Source of the DNA: Burkholderiales bacterium UBA2459
GTDB lineage: Bacteria > Pseudomonadota > Gammaproteobacteria > Burkholderiales > Burkholderiaceae_E
NCBI GenBank assembly: GCA_002342365.1
Contig: DDPV01000002.1
Location: 106,680-124,153, forward strand
Direction: 5' to 3'
Length of the DNA stretch: 17,474 bases
In this document: in pieces, positions 6,756 to 13,864 of the stretch
Numbering within the stretch: position 1 is the stretch's first letter
Layout: every line of letters starts with the position of its first letter
Position numbers and translations under genes: made by a program
The notes under the pieces: model-generated
Told to the model about the DNA's origin: nothing
What the model saw: only the letters and a program-made list of their open reading frames with translations
Database searches by the model: none

Positions 6756-7685
6756 TCAGCCTGCCTCAGCTAGACGTCCGAGTACGAGGTATTCCATCAG
6801 CGCCTTTTGAAGATGTAGCCTGTTTTCGGCCTCGTCCCAGACAACCGATTGCGGGCCATCGATGACTTCGGCGCTGACTTCTTCACCGCGGTGTGCAGGA
6901 AGGCAGTGCATGAACATCGCATCGGCCTGGGCTTGCGCCATCATGTCGGCATCAACCCGCCAGTCTGCAAAGGCCTGCTTTCGTACATCATCCTCGTTTT
7001 CAAAACCCATCGAGGTCCAGACATCGGTGCAAACCAAATCGGCACCGCGCGCTGCTTGCATCGGGTCATCGAAGTGCGTGAGGCGTGCACCGCTGACAGC
7101 TGCAATTGAGGGGTCGATCTCATAGCCCGGCGGGGTCGAGATATGCAGGCTGAATTCAAGCGATTCAGCGGCCTGTGCCCAGGTATTTGCCATGTTGTTG
7201 CCATCACCAATCCAGGCAACCGTGGCGCCTTTGATCGACCCACGCTTTTCGACCCAGGTAAAAATGTCCGCGAGGACCTGGCAGGGATGAAACGCGTTGG
7301 TCAGGCCATTGATCACAGGCACCCTTGAGCGCGAGGCAAAGCGTTCGATGATCGATTGTTCAAAGGTTCGGATCATCACCAGATCGCACATGCGCGAGAT
7401 CACTTCACCTGCATCTTCAACCGGTTCGCCCCGGCCGAGCTGAGAATCGCGGGTATTGAGATAAATCGCTGCGCCGCCCAACTGCTGCATCCCGGCTTCG
7501 AAGGACAAACGCGTGCGGGTGCTCGCCTTTTCAAAAATCATCACCAAAGTTCTGTCGTTAAGAACGTGATGAGGAACATACCGTTTGAATTTTTCCTTGA
7601 TCAGGGCGGTACGCGAAAAGAGGTATTGCAACTCGTCGACGCTGAGGTCGCTGAATTGCAAAAAATGTTTGATAGCTTTGCCCAT
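6756..7685 (-). CDS. argF: Ornithine carbamoyltransferase
   Basis: The enzyme forms citrulline from ornithine and carbamoyl phosphate in arginine synthesis. The 309-residue product has the carbamoyl-phosphate motif STRTR at 55-59, the FHPCQ motif with HPCQ at 133-136, the ornithine-binding DVWTSMG at about 221-227 and HCLPAHRGEE starting at 260. I chose ATG 7685 because a strong GGAGGAGA lies 7 nt upstream; TTG 7691 would add two residues. It follows argD by 22 nt on the same strand, an arginine operon. The 3' end converges on the sigma-factor gene. Confidence 0.97.
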   Translation of the reverse strand: MGKAIKHFLQFSDLSVDELQYLFSRTALIKEKFKRYVPHHVLNDRTLVMIFEKASTRTRLSFEAGMQQLGGAAIYLNTRDSQLGRGEPVEDAGEVISRMCDLVMIRTFEQSIIERFASRSRVPVINGLTNAFHPCQVLADIFTWVEKRGSIKGATVAWIGDGNNMANTWAQAAESLEFSLHISTPPGYEIDPSIAAVSGARLTHFDDPMQAARGADLVCTDVWTSMGFENEDDVRKQAFADWRVDADMMAQAQADAMFMHCLPAHRGEEVSAEVIDGPQSVVWDEAENRLHLQKALMEYLVLGRLAEAG

Positions 7686-7692
7686 GGACAAG

Positions 7693-7701
7693 TCTCCTCC
7701 T
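7693..7701 (-). promoter_or_regulatory. Shine-Dalgarno AGGAGGAGA of argF
   Basis: Read on the minus strand, AGGAGGAGA ends 7 nt before ATG 7685. This spacing favours ATG 7685 over the in-frame TTG at 7691, which would be only 1 nt from the motif. Confidence 0.8.
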
Positions 7702-7707
7702 AACCGC

Positions 7708-8895
7708 TTAGTGTGCGGTTTGCAAGTGCTGCCGAATCAATGGAAGCAGTCGATCAAGCAAATAATCGACATCGTGCTGGTCAAAAATCAAAGGCGGCAA
7801 AAGCCGCACCACGCTATCGGCGGTCACATTGAATACGATCCCCTGATCGAGACCCTGCCTTACGAGCGGGGCAGAGGGACGGTCGAGTTCGATACCGAGC
7901 ATGAGTCCGCGTCCGCGGATGTCAACCACGCCCGCCAAGCCTGAGAGTCCGTCGCTCAGGCGTTCATGCAAGTAGGCGCCCACCCGGTGCACATGATCAA
8001 GCAGGCCTTCATCCTCGATGGTTTTCAAGGTGGTCAGCGCGGCACGCATCGCCAGAGGGTTGCCGCCAAAGGTGGTGCCATGATTGCCCGGCTTGAAGGT
8101 GTGCGCTGCTTCGCCGCGGGCGACCACCGCGCCGACCGGAACCCCGGAAGCGAGGCCTTTTGCAAGCGGCATCACGTCGGGAAGGATATCGGCCCATTGG
8201 TGAGCAAACCACTTTCCGGTTCGACCCAGACCACATTGCACTTCATCAATCATCAGCAACCAGCCGCGACGGTCACAGAGTTGCCGCAAGCCCTTGAGGT
8301 ACTCGAGTCTTGCCGGGTTGATCCCGCCTTCGCCCTGAATCGCTTCAATAAAAATAGCGCAAACATTCGGTCGGTCACGAGCGATTTGTTCGATGGCTGC
8401 AAGATCGTTGAGCGGTGCCCGCACAAAGCCTTCAACCAGCGGTTCAAAGCCCTTTTGGACTTTGCTGCTTCCGGTTGCCGATAAGGTGGCCAGCGATCGG
8501 CCATGAAAAGCTTTTTCGTAGACCACGATTTCCGGACGATCGATACCTCGGTTGTGGCCGTAAAGCCTTGCAATCTTGATGGCAGCCTCGTTGGCCTCAA
8601 GACCCGAATTGCAGAAGAAGACGTTTTCCATGCCCGATATCCGGGTGAGAAAGTCGGCAACCTCGATTTGCAATGGGATTTGGAACAGATTGGAGCTGTG
8701 AATGATCTTTTGAATCTGATCGCTGAGCGCTGCGACCAGTCGCGCATGCGCATGCCCGAGGGTGTTGACCGCAATGCCCGATAAGGCATCCAGATAACGT
8801 CGTCCCTGATCGTCATAAAGCCAGACGCCTTTCCCGTGAGAAAAGGCGACAGGCAGCTGGGCATAGGTTGTCATTAAGGCAGATGGATGGCTCAT
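7708..8895 (-). CDS. argD: Acetylornithine aminotransferase-like class-III PLP aminotransferase
   Basis: A 395-residue fold-type I aminotransferase. Landmarks are the N-terminal YLDALSGIAVNTLGHAH, FFCNSGLEANEAAIKIAR, KAFHGRSLATLSATG, IEAIQGEGGI, the PLP-binding Asp in MIDEVQCGLGRTG (D217), the Schiff-base Lys in PLAKGLASGVPVGA (K246) and the GNHGTTFGGNPLA loop. Its place directly upstream of argF and next to a DUF3579 gene, as in other Burkholderiales, supports N-acetylornithine (possibly also succinyldiaminopimelate) as substrate. ATG 8895 has no clear Shine-Dalgarno; the internal ATG 8874 is an alternative. It is divergent from the DUF3579 gene. Confidence 0.93.
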   Translation of the reverse strand: MSHPSALMTTYAQLPVAFSHGKGVWLYDDQGRRYLDALSGIAVNTLGHAHARLVAALSDQIQKIIHSSNLFQIPLQIEVADFLTRISGMENVFFCNSGLEANEAAIKIARLYGHNRGIDRPEIVVYEKAFHGRSLATLSATGSSKVQKGFEPLVEGFVRAPLNDLAAIEQIARDRPNVCAIFIEAIQGEGGINPARLEYLKGLRQLCDRRGWLLMIDEVQCGLGRTGKWFAHQWADILPDVMPLAKGLASGVPVGAVVARGEAAHTFKPGNHGTTFGGNPLAMRAALTTLKTIEDEGLLDHVHRVGAYLHERLSDGLSGLAGVVDIRGRGLMLGIELDRPSAPLVRQGLDQGIVFNVTADSVVRLLPPLIFDQHDVDYLLDRLLPLIRQHLQTAH

Positions 8896-8950
8896 GGTCT
8901 GTTGCGCCGTGATCGCGGCGTCCGAAAAACGTGGTGTAAAGCTTGCATTC

Positions 8951-8956
8951 TATAAT
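8951..8956 (+). promoter_or_regulatory. Consensus -10 box TATAAT ahead of the DUF3579 gene
   Basis: A perfect TATAAT ends 6 nt before ATG 8963. If it is used, transcription would begin at or next to the ATG, giving a leaderless mRNA. No good -35 hexamer is seen at 16-18 bp upstream, and no Shine-Dalgarno precedes the ATG. Confidence 0.45.
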
Positions 8957-8962
8957 CGTCGC

Positions 8963-9361
8963 ATGTCTGAGGCCGATGAATTTTCAGGGGCTCCGTGGCC
9001 TTCCAAGCCCAGCTTCCGTATCCTGGGACTTACCAGCGATCAACGCTTGTTTCGGCCATCGGACTGGGCCGAGCGTCTCGCAGGCATTATGGCGAACTTT
9101 GATTGCAGCGCAGACGAAGAGGCTGCATCGATCGCACAAAGCCATCGCGCATCTTCGGGTGGCTATTCATCGCTTGTCTTACCGATCTTTCTGGATCATG
9201 CGGTGCAGGGAACATTGCAATCCCTTCGCGCCGTTGAGGTTAACGCCAGGCTCCACGACGTGGAACCATTGGCCTATGAGTTCTTGCGCCGCTTTGCAAT
9301 CGATAACGATCTTATAACGATACTGCTTGAGTCACCGTCAAGCGGATCCAACAAGCCCTAG
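8963..9361 (+). CDS. DUF3579 domain-containing protein
   Basis: A 132-residue protein of a family found mainly in Betaproteobacteria, with no assigned function. The signature parts are FRILGLTSDQRLFRPSDWAE near the N-terminus, the middle SSGGYSSLVLPIFLDHAV, and VNARLHDVEPLAYEFLRRFA followed by IDNDLIT. ATG 8963 is preferred because the family starts only some 10-20 residues before the FRILGLTSD strand. ATG 8894 is also in frame but would overlap the argD start codon. The gene is divergent from argD, an arrangement conserved in Burkholderiales, which hints at a link with arginine metabolism without proving one. Confidence 0.85.
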   Translation: MSEADEFSGAPWPSKPSFRILGLTSDQRLFRPSDWAERLAGIMANFDCSADEEAASIAQSHRASSGGYSSLVLPIFLDHAVQGTLQSLRAVEVNARLHDVEPLAYEFLRRFAIDNDLITILLESPSSGSNKP

Positions 9362-9400
9362 CCTATGTGACGCTTGCCCCGCTGCACAAGGAATCGCCGC

Positions 9401-9421
9401 GGCAAAGCAGCGTGCTTTGCC
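9401..9421. terminator. Perfect 9-bp inverted repeat between convergent genes
   Basis: GGCAAAGCA and TGCTTTGCC pair exactly around a 3-nt loop. The repeat lies in the 76-nt gap between the convergent DUF3579 and efp genes, where a bidirectional terminator is expected. No T-run follows on either strand, so it is not a textbook intrinsic terminator. Confidence 0.45.
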
Positions 9422-9437
9422 TGGCATCCCGATCGGC

Positions 9438-9998
9438 TTACTTCACGCGGTTGCGATACTCGCCGGTGCGTGTATCGATCTCGATTTTATCACCAATTTC
9501 GACAAACGCGGGTACTTGAACTTCAAAGCCTGTGGGTTTGACGCGGGCAGGCTTCATGACCTTGCCTGATGTATCGCCACGCACGGCCGGTTCGGTGTAT
9601 TCAACTTCCCTGACCAAACCCGTCGGCAACTCAACAGAAATCGCACGGTTGTTATAGAAAATAACTTCGCAGGGCATCCCATCGTCAAGGTAATTCAAGG
9701 CATCGCCCATGCTGTCCGCCTCGACCTCGAATTGGTTGTATTCGGTGTCCATGAAGACATACATCGGGTCTGCAAAGTAGGAATACGTGACTTCCTTTTT
9801 TTCCAGAATCAGGACGTCGATTTTTTCGTCGGCCTTGAAAACCGTTTCGGTTCCGGAATTGTTCAAGAGATTTTTGAGTTTCATCTTGACAACCGCGGCG
9901 TTACGGCCCGATTTGTTGTACTCGGCACGCAAGACAACCATCGGTTCCTTTCCCATCATGATGACGTTGCCGGTGCGAATTTCCTGCGCGATTTTCAT
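9438..9998 (-). CDS. efp: Elongation factor P
   Basis: EF-P binds the ribosome between the P and E sites and relieves stalling at polyproline stretches. The 186 residues begin MKIAQEIRTGNVIMMGKEPM and end with DTRTGEYRNRV, with all three domains present. The modification loop reads EYNKSGRNAAVVK, so residue 32 is Arg. Arg32 is the position rhamnosylated by EarP in Pseudomonas, Neisseria and other Betaproteobacteria; Lys at this position would indicate the EpmA/lysyl type. Although the frame is open further upstream, ATG 9998 is the family start. It overlaps the earP stop as ATGA, so translation of the two is probably coupled. Confidence 0.97.
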   Translation of the reverse strand: MKIAQEIRTGNVIMMGKEPMVVLRAEYNKSGRNAAVVKMKLKNLLNNSGTETVFKADEKIDVLILEKKEVTYSYFADPMYVFMDTEYNQFEVEADSMGDALNYLDDGMPCEVIFYNNRAISVELPTGLVREVEYTEPAVRGDTSGKVMKPARVKPTGFEVQVPAFVEIGDKIEIDTRTGEYRNRVK

Positions 9999-11239
9999 GG
10001 TGACACCTGAAGATGAGGTCGACAAAGCCTCGAAGTATAAGTGCTGATCGCTTGATGATGCGTTTCGATCATGTGACAAAGGCTGCGATCAAGGCGAGGG
10101 AGGCTATTGCAATGCGCAGCCCAGACGCCGGCAAGCCGCCGCCAGGCTTGCATGTCCTGGCACAACAGGCGGTAAGCCGCTGGCATGACTTCGCCCAACG
10201 CCCAGGCCTGCAGGGCATCGCGCCAGCATGGCCAGGCGGGATCAGCTTCAAGTACCGCATCCATTTGTGCGGTCAGCCCCTCGCATTTTCCGCGCAAGGT
10301 CTGCACGGTTTGGGGGTAGGGCTGCCACAGCCATGGGATCCCGCTTCGCATTGCCTGAACCCAGCTGTCTTCGCCGCGCACCCACAAGAGATCACAGGCT
10401 TGCATGGCCTCGTCCCATTGCCATTGCGGGCAGGGTGCAAGCCCACGGACACAGATCTGCCCGCAAGACCTGAGCGCATCAAGCAAGGCCGGGCTAAGCT
10501 GCGATTCCGGCATGCGAAGATCAATATGGGCATCGATTGCGCCTAGCCAGGGCGCCAAGGCCGCTGTCTCGTAGACATAAGCGAAGACCTTCAAAGCTTC
10601 TTGTTCTTGAGTTTGCCCGCTGGCAAACACAGCGTGATCCAGGCCGCGATGTGCGCCGGGGAACGCGCTGGAATGCGCGCCGGAATGTGCGGTGGGATGT
10701 TCGCCGGGATGCAGCTGAGCGAATCCGCCCGGTAAACCGCCGCTGTCAGGGCCAAAACCCGGAAAGACAAAGACCTGGACCAGACCGTCTGCTTTGTAGG
10801 AATGCAGGCCATGATGGTTGTTGACCCAGGCTTCTGCGCTGAGGTAGTCCAGATGAATCCACAAGACTTCGGGTCCGCTTTGCTCAGCCTTTCGTTGCCG
10901 CATTTGCTCTCGGATCGCCTCGGGCAATTCGCAGCCAAAAGCGTTGATGATGACATCGGGCAGCGGGTCCAGTTGGCTTTGCGGTTCAGGCCAGGCCTGC
11001 CAGCAAACCCCATCGCGCTGCGGATCCGTGAGCATGTCGGCAAGCGGTCGCTGATCACAAAACAATGCCAGTTGCCAATCGGTCATCGCCCGCAGCGACC
11101 TCGCGAGTCGAAGACTCACTCCGATATCACCAAAATGATCAAGCACCTGGCAAAAAAGTGCCACCCGCAGCGCAAGCCCCGAGCGGCCGTCTTGCGCTGA
11201 AGTCAGACCCTGTGCGCTGCCAGGCTCAGCCGTGTGCAT
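9995..11239 (-). CDS. earP: EF-P arginine rhamnosyltransferase EarP
   Basis: EarP transfers rhamnose from dTDP-L-rhamnose to Arg32 of EF-P. The 414-residue product has the N-terminal motif CQVLDHFGDIGVSLRLARSL with D34 and D38 (usually DNFGDIGV), then WIHLDYLSAEAWVNNHHGLHS in two parts (WIHLDYLSAEAW and HHGLHS), and the sugar-nucleotide motif VRGEDSWVQAMRSGIPWLWQ with E290, followed by PYPQ. It is longer than most EarP proteins because of about 22 extra N-terminal residues and a His/Pro/Gly/Ala-rich insertion at 177-200. AAGG precedes ATG 11239 by about 8-9 nt. It begins 8 nt after the KTSR gene and overlaps efp, its substrate gene. Confidence 0.95.
   Translation of the reverse strand: MHTAEPGSAQGLTSAQDGRSGLALRVALFCQVLDHFGDIGVSLRLARSLRAMTDWQLALFCDQRPLADMLTDPQRDGVCWQAWPEPQSQLDPLPDVIINAFGCELPEAIREQMRQRKAEQSGPEVLWIHLDYLSAEAWVNNHHGLHSYKADGLVQVFVFPGFGPDSGGLPGGFAQLHPGEHPTAHSGAHSSAFPGAHRGLDHAVFASGQTQEQEALKVFAYVYETAALAPWLGAIDAHIDLRMPESQLSPALLDALRSCGQICVRGLAPCPQWQWDEAMQACDLLWVRGEDSWVQAMRSGIPWLWQPYPQTVQTLRGKCEGLTAQMDAVLEADPAWPCWRDALQAWALGEVMPAAYRLLCQDMQAWRRLAGVWAAHCNSLPRLDRSLCHMIETHHQAISTYTSRLCRPHLQVSP
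10640..10711 (-). repeat. Six imperfect 12-bp tandem repeats inside earP
   Basis: Units such as GAATGCGCGCCG, GAATGTGCGGTG, GGATGTTCGCCG follow each other in phase. On the minus strand they encode the tetrapeptides HPGE, HPTA, HSGA, HSSA, FPGA and HRGL at EarP residues 177-200. The unit keeps the reading frame, so copy-number change would alter only loop length. Confidence 0.8.
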
Positions 11240-11247
11240 CGGCGCCC

Positions 11248-11550
11248 TTAGCGCTCGTCGTGGTCACCGCCCTTGCCACCGGATCGGGCATCACCGAACA
11301 AGGCATCAAGTTGATGGCGCGCTGCCGGCTTGCTTGCTGCTGATGCTTTTCGCTCGGGATACTCTTCAGCGATCCGGTCTTCCCAATAACTGGCGGGGTT
11401 TGGTGCTGCACACAGTCGGTCCCAAACCGCCCGTGGTACCGATCGATACAGGCGAAGCGTGCCGTTGCTGAAGTTGAGCTCGAGCTCTTGTTCGCCTTCG
11501 TTATAGTTTGCAAAGCGAATCGAGCCGCTTGTAAATCGCTTTTGCGGCAT
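11248..11550 (-). CDS. KTSR domain-containing protein
   Basis: A 100-residue protein. Residues 1-70 fit the KTSR fold: SGSIRFANYNEGEQELELNF, NGTLRLYRSVPRAVWDRLC, and NPASYWEDRIAEEYPER. The characteristic element is a short strand pattern followed by 'Y..VP..V...L..A.S...y....I'. The C-terminal 30 residues are Ala, Gly and charged-rich and look disordered. The function of the KTSR domain is not established. ATG 11550 has GGAG 7 nt upstream (11558-11561), which excludes the longer open frame reaching 11877. It precedes earP by 8 nt, so it is probably in the earP-efp operon, and it is divergent from the amidase. Confidence 0.82.
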   Translation of the reverse strand: MPQKRFTSGSIRFANYNEGEQELELNFSNGTLRLYRSVPRAVWDRLCAAPNPASYWEDRIAEEYPERKASAASKPAARHQLDALFGDARSGGKGGDHDER

Positions 11551-11597
11551 TTTGATACTCCACAGAGGTTTTGCTGCACGATCGATGCAAGCTTCTG

Positions 11598-11610
11598 CGG
11601 CATTATGCCG
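11598..11610. promoter_or_regulatory. Palindrome CGGCAT-T-ATGCCG upstream of the amidase
   Basis: The 6-bp arms are exact reverse complements around one base. The site lies in the 78-nt divergent gap between the KTSR gene and the amidase, just before the amidase Shine-Dalgarno. It could be an operator or an mRNA hairpin; neither is shown. Confidence 0.3.
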
Positions 11611-11614
11611 GGAG

Positions 11615-11620
11615 GGAGGA
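11615..11620 (+). promoter_or_regulatory. Shine-Dalgarno GGAGGA of the amidase gene
   Basis: GGAGGA lies 8 nt before ATG 11629 and fixes that start over the upstream in-frame codons at 11488 and 11605. Confidence 0.75.
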
Positions 11621-11628
11621 ATGAATCC

Positions 11629-12999
11629 ATGACATCCATCATCGAAAGCCTGCGCTTGCTCGAAAGCGCAAAGACAAGCAGCGTTGAACTGGTGGCCGAG
11701 GCTAAATTGTCTGCACAAAGCCATGCAGCGCTGAATGCGATTGCCTGGGTCGACTGGGACGAGGCGCATCAAAGCGCGCTGGCGCTTGACGCTCAACGCA
11801 GCGATGCGGCCAATGGGAGCGCGCCGCCGCTTGGTCCTTTGCATGGTATACCGATAACGATCAAAGATTTGTACCAAGTAAGCGGTACGCCTTTAAGGGC
11901 AGGCACGCGGGCTGCGCTTCCCGATCTCGGGATGGAGGAGGCGCAAGCTGTGCAGCGATTGCGCGCGGCAGGTGCACTGATTCTTGCCAAAACCAATATG
12001 CACGAGATTGCGCTTGGCGCCACCGGTGAAAACATCTGGACTGGCGATGTTTTGAATCCCTACGATCCGGCGCATCAGGCAGGTGGCTCCTCAAGCGGTG
12101 CTGCTGTTGCAACTGCAGTCGGCATCGGGTTTGCCGGACTCGGCTCGGACACCGGCGGTTCGGTTCGGATTCCGGCGGCCTTTTGCGGACTTGCGGGTTT
12201 CAAGCCGAGCTTTGGTTTGATTCCTTTGGCCGGTGCCTTGCATTTGAGTTGGACCTGCGATCACGCAGGCCCGCTTGCCCTGGACAGCGCTGATTGCGCC
12301 TTGTTGTATGAGGTCATGGCGCAACGAAGCGCCGCGCATGGAACCGTGGGACGCGCACCGCGCCTGGGCATACCGGTTGATTGGCTCGCGCCACGCTTGG
12401 CCGATGAGGTCGCCCAGGCCTTTGAGCAACAGCTTGCAAGCTTGCGCTCAAAGGGCGCTGAAATCCGCGATCTGAAGCTCAAATCGGTGCTCGATCGCGC
12501 CTGGGACTGTTACAGCGCAATCGTTCGCCCTGAGGCCGCCTGGATTCATCGGGCTGCGCTTGCCCAGGGCGCAGAGGGCTTTTCCGATGCGGTGCTTGCG
12601 CCGATGCGGCTTGGCGAGCAAATGACTGCGCTTCAGTATGTCGATGCGATGCAAGAACGCGAGGCGGTTCGCCGTGACCTTTACGCTTGCCTTGCCGATG
12701 TCGATGCGCTTGTGATGCCGACGACCGCGGTTGCAGCGCCCCAGCGTGGTCAAACCGCCGTGACGGTAGCCGGGGGTACGATCAGCATTCGCGAAGCTGT
12801 GCTCGGTCAGACCGCGGCTTTCAGCATGGTCGGATTACCCGCGCTGACGATTCCCTTTGCCCGCAGTGGACGCCTACCTTTGGGTTTGCAAATCGTTGGC
12901 AGGCCCAACGCCGATGCGCTCGTGCTTGCGCTTGGCAAATGGCTCGAAACGCAGGGTGTTGGCCTGCCCGCTGCGCAGGGTGTTGACCCGCTCGATTAA
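11629..12999 (+). CDS. Amidase signature family hydrolase
   Basis: A 456-residue amidase of the Ser-cisSer-Lys type. The triad is visible: Lys79 in GIPITIKDLY, cis-Ser154 in AGGSSSGAAV, and the nucleophile Ser178 in GSDTGGSVRIPAAFCG. The C-terminal GLPALTIPFARSGRLPLGLQ and IVGRPNAD are also typical. It resembles the GatA subunit of Glu-tRNA amidotransferase, but there is no gatB or gatC beside it, so a free-standing amidase for a small amide is more likely. Substrate unknown. It is divergent from the KTSR gene, and its stop overlaps by 3 nt (12997-12999 against 12996-12998) the antisense dehydrogenase stop. Confidence 0.92.
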   Translation: MTSIIESLRLLESAKTSSVELVAEAKLSAQSHAALNAIAWVDWDEAHQSALALDAQRSDAANGSAPPLGPLHGIPITIKDLYQVSGTPLRAGTRAALPDLGMEEAQAVQRLRAAGALILAKTNMHEIALGATGENIWTGDVLNPYDPAHQAGGSSSGAAVATAVGIGFAGLGSDTGGSVRIPAAFCGLAGFKPSFGLIPLAGALHLSWTCDHAGPLALDSADCALLYEVMAQRSAAHGTVGRAPRLGIPVDWLAPRLADEVAQAFEQQLASLRSKGAEIRDLKLKSVLDRAWDCYSAIVRPEAAWIHRAALAQGAEGFSDAVLAPMRLGEQMTALQYVDAMQEREAVRRDLYACLADVDALVMPTTAVAAPQRGQTAVTVAGGTISIREAVLGQTAAFSMVGLPALTIPFARSGRLPLGLQIVGRPNADALVLALGKWLETQGVGLPAAQGVDPLD

Positions 13000-13760
13000 C
13001 GTGGCGCCATCCGGATGGCACCGTCTAGTCGGATGGTTTCGCCATTGAGCATGCAGTTCTCAACGATTTGCCTGGCCATTTGCGCGAACTCCTCGGGTCG
13101 GCCAAGGCGCGGCGGAAAGGGCACTTGCCGACCGAGCGATGCCTTGGCTTCTTCGGGCAGCGCTGCAAGCAGCGGCGTTTCGAATAGGCCCGGTGCGATC
13201 GTCACCACGCGAATACCCTCGCGAGCAAGGTCTCGCGCTATCGGCAGGGTCATTCCCACGATGCCTCCCTTGGAAGCAGCGTAGGCCGCCTGACCGATTT
13301 GACCATCGTAAGCTGCCACCGAGGCGGTGTTGATGATGACGCCGCGTTCGCCGTCCGAGTTGGCGGGGTTGTTGACCATCGCGGCGGCTGCCAAGCGCAA
13401 CATGTTGAAGCTGCCGATGAGATTCACACCGATCACGCGCGTGAACTGATCAAGAGGATGGGGACCGTCCTTACCGACAGTTTTGATGGCCTTGCCGATT
13501 CCGGCGCAATTAATCAGGCAGGCTAAGTTACCCATGGCCTTGGCAGCCTCCACCGCCGCGGAGCCCTCGGTCTCTGAGGTGACATCACAAGCGATAAAAG
13601 CTGCATGCGGTCCGAGACTGCTTGCAAAGGCCGCACCGAGACTTGCGTTGACGTCCGCAATCAAGACCGATCCGCCTTGCTCGACCCACATTCGCGCACT
13701 GGCACCGCCTAAGCCTGAAGCGCCCCCGGTAATCAGTGCAACCTGTCCTTTGATTTGCAT
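12996..13760 (-). CDS. Short-chain dehydrogenase, 3-hydroxyacyl-CoA dehydrogenase type-2 (HSD10)-like
   Basis: A 254-residue classical SDR. The NAD-binding TGGASGLG is at 11-18, NCAG at 84-87, N113, and the catalytic Ser147, Tyr160 and Lys164 (YAASK). The acidic D36 after the second strand (LIAD) favours NAD(H). The C-terminal LNGETIRLDGAIRMAPR closely follows HSD10/type-2 3-hydroxyacyl-CoA dehydrogenases, which oxidise short branched or straight 3-hydroxyacyl-CoAs. AAGGAG at 13769-13774 lies 8 nt before the ATG. No other beta-oxidation gene is in the window, so the substrate is open. It is divergent from the ABC importer and tail to tail with the amidase. Confidence 0.93.
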   Translation of the reverse strand: MQIKGQVALITGGASGLGGASARMWVEQGGSVLIADVNASLGAAFASSLGPHAAFIACDVTSETEGSAAVEAAKAMGNLACLINCAGIGKAIKTVGKDGPHPLDQFTRVIGVNLIGSFNMLRLAAAAMVNNPANSDGERGVIINTASVAAYDGQIGQAAYAASKGGIVGMTLPIARDLAREGIRVVTIAPGLFETPLLAALPEEAKASLGRQVPFPPRLGRPEEFAQMARQIVENCMLNGETIRLDGAIRMAPR

Positions 13761-13864
13761 CGCAATGTCTCCTTGTTGTTGTCGATCTTCACCGATCGGA
13801 TGGCCGGATTCTAGCGGTGCTTGCTAAACTGCCGGATGGAAAATCAAAAAAATTGGAGACTTTG

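Noticed and set aside
6725..6865. 46-codon plus-strand ORF after the sigma factor, where an anti-sigma gene might be expected
   Set aside because: It overlaps the argF 3' end in antisense, lacks the His/Cys zinc motif of anti-sigma factors, and has no Shine-Dalgarno.
9999..10079. 27-residue N-terminal extension of EF-P
   Set aside because: EF-P starts at MKIAQEIR in the family, Arg32 numbering fits that start, and the extension lies inside earP.
11551..11877. Upstream extension of the KTSR reading frame
   Set aside because: It overlaps the amidase coding region and start signals in antisense, while ATG 11550 has a well-spaced GGAG.
13761..13864. Thiamine (TPP) riboswitch before the THI5/SsuA-like binding protein
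   Set aside because: The gap lacks the conserved CTGAGA core and suitable stems, so a thiamine-related role is not supported.
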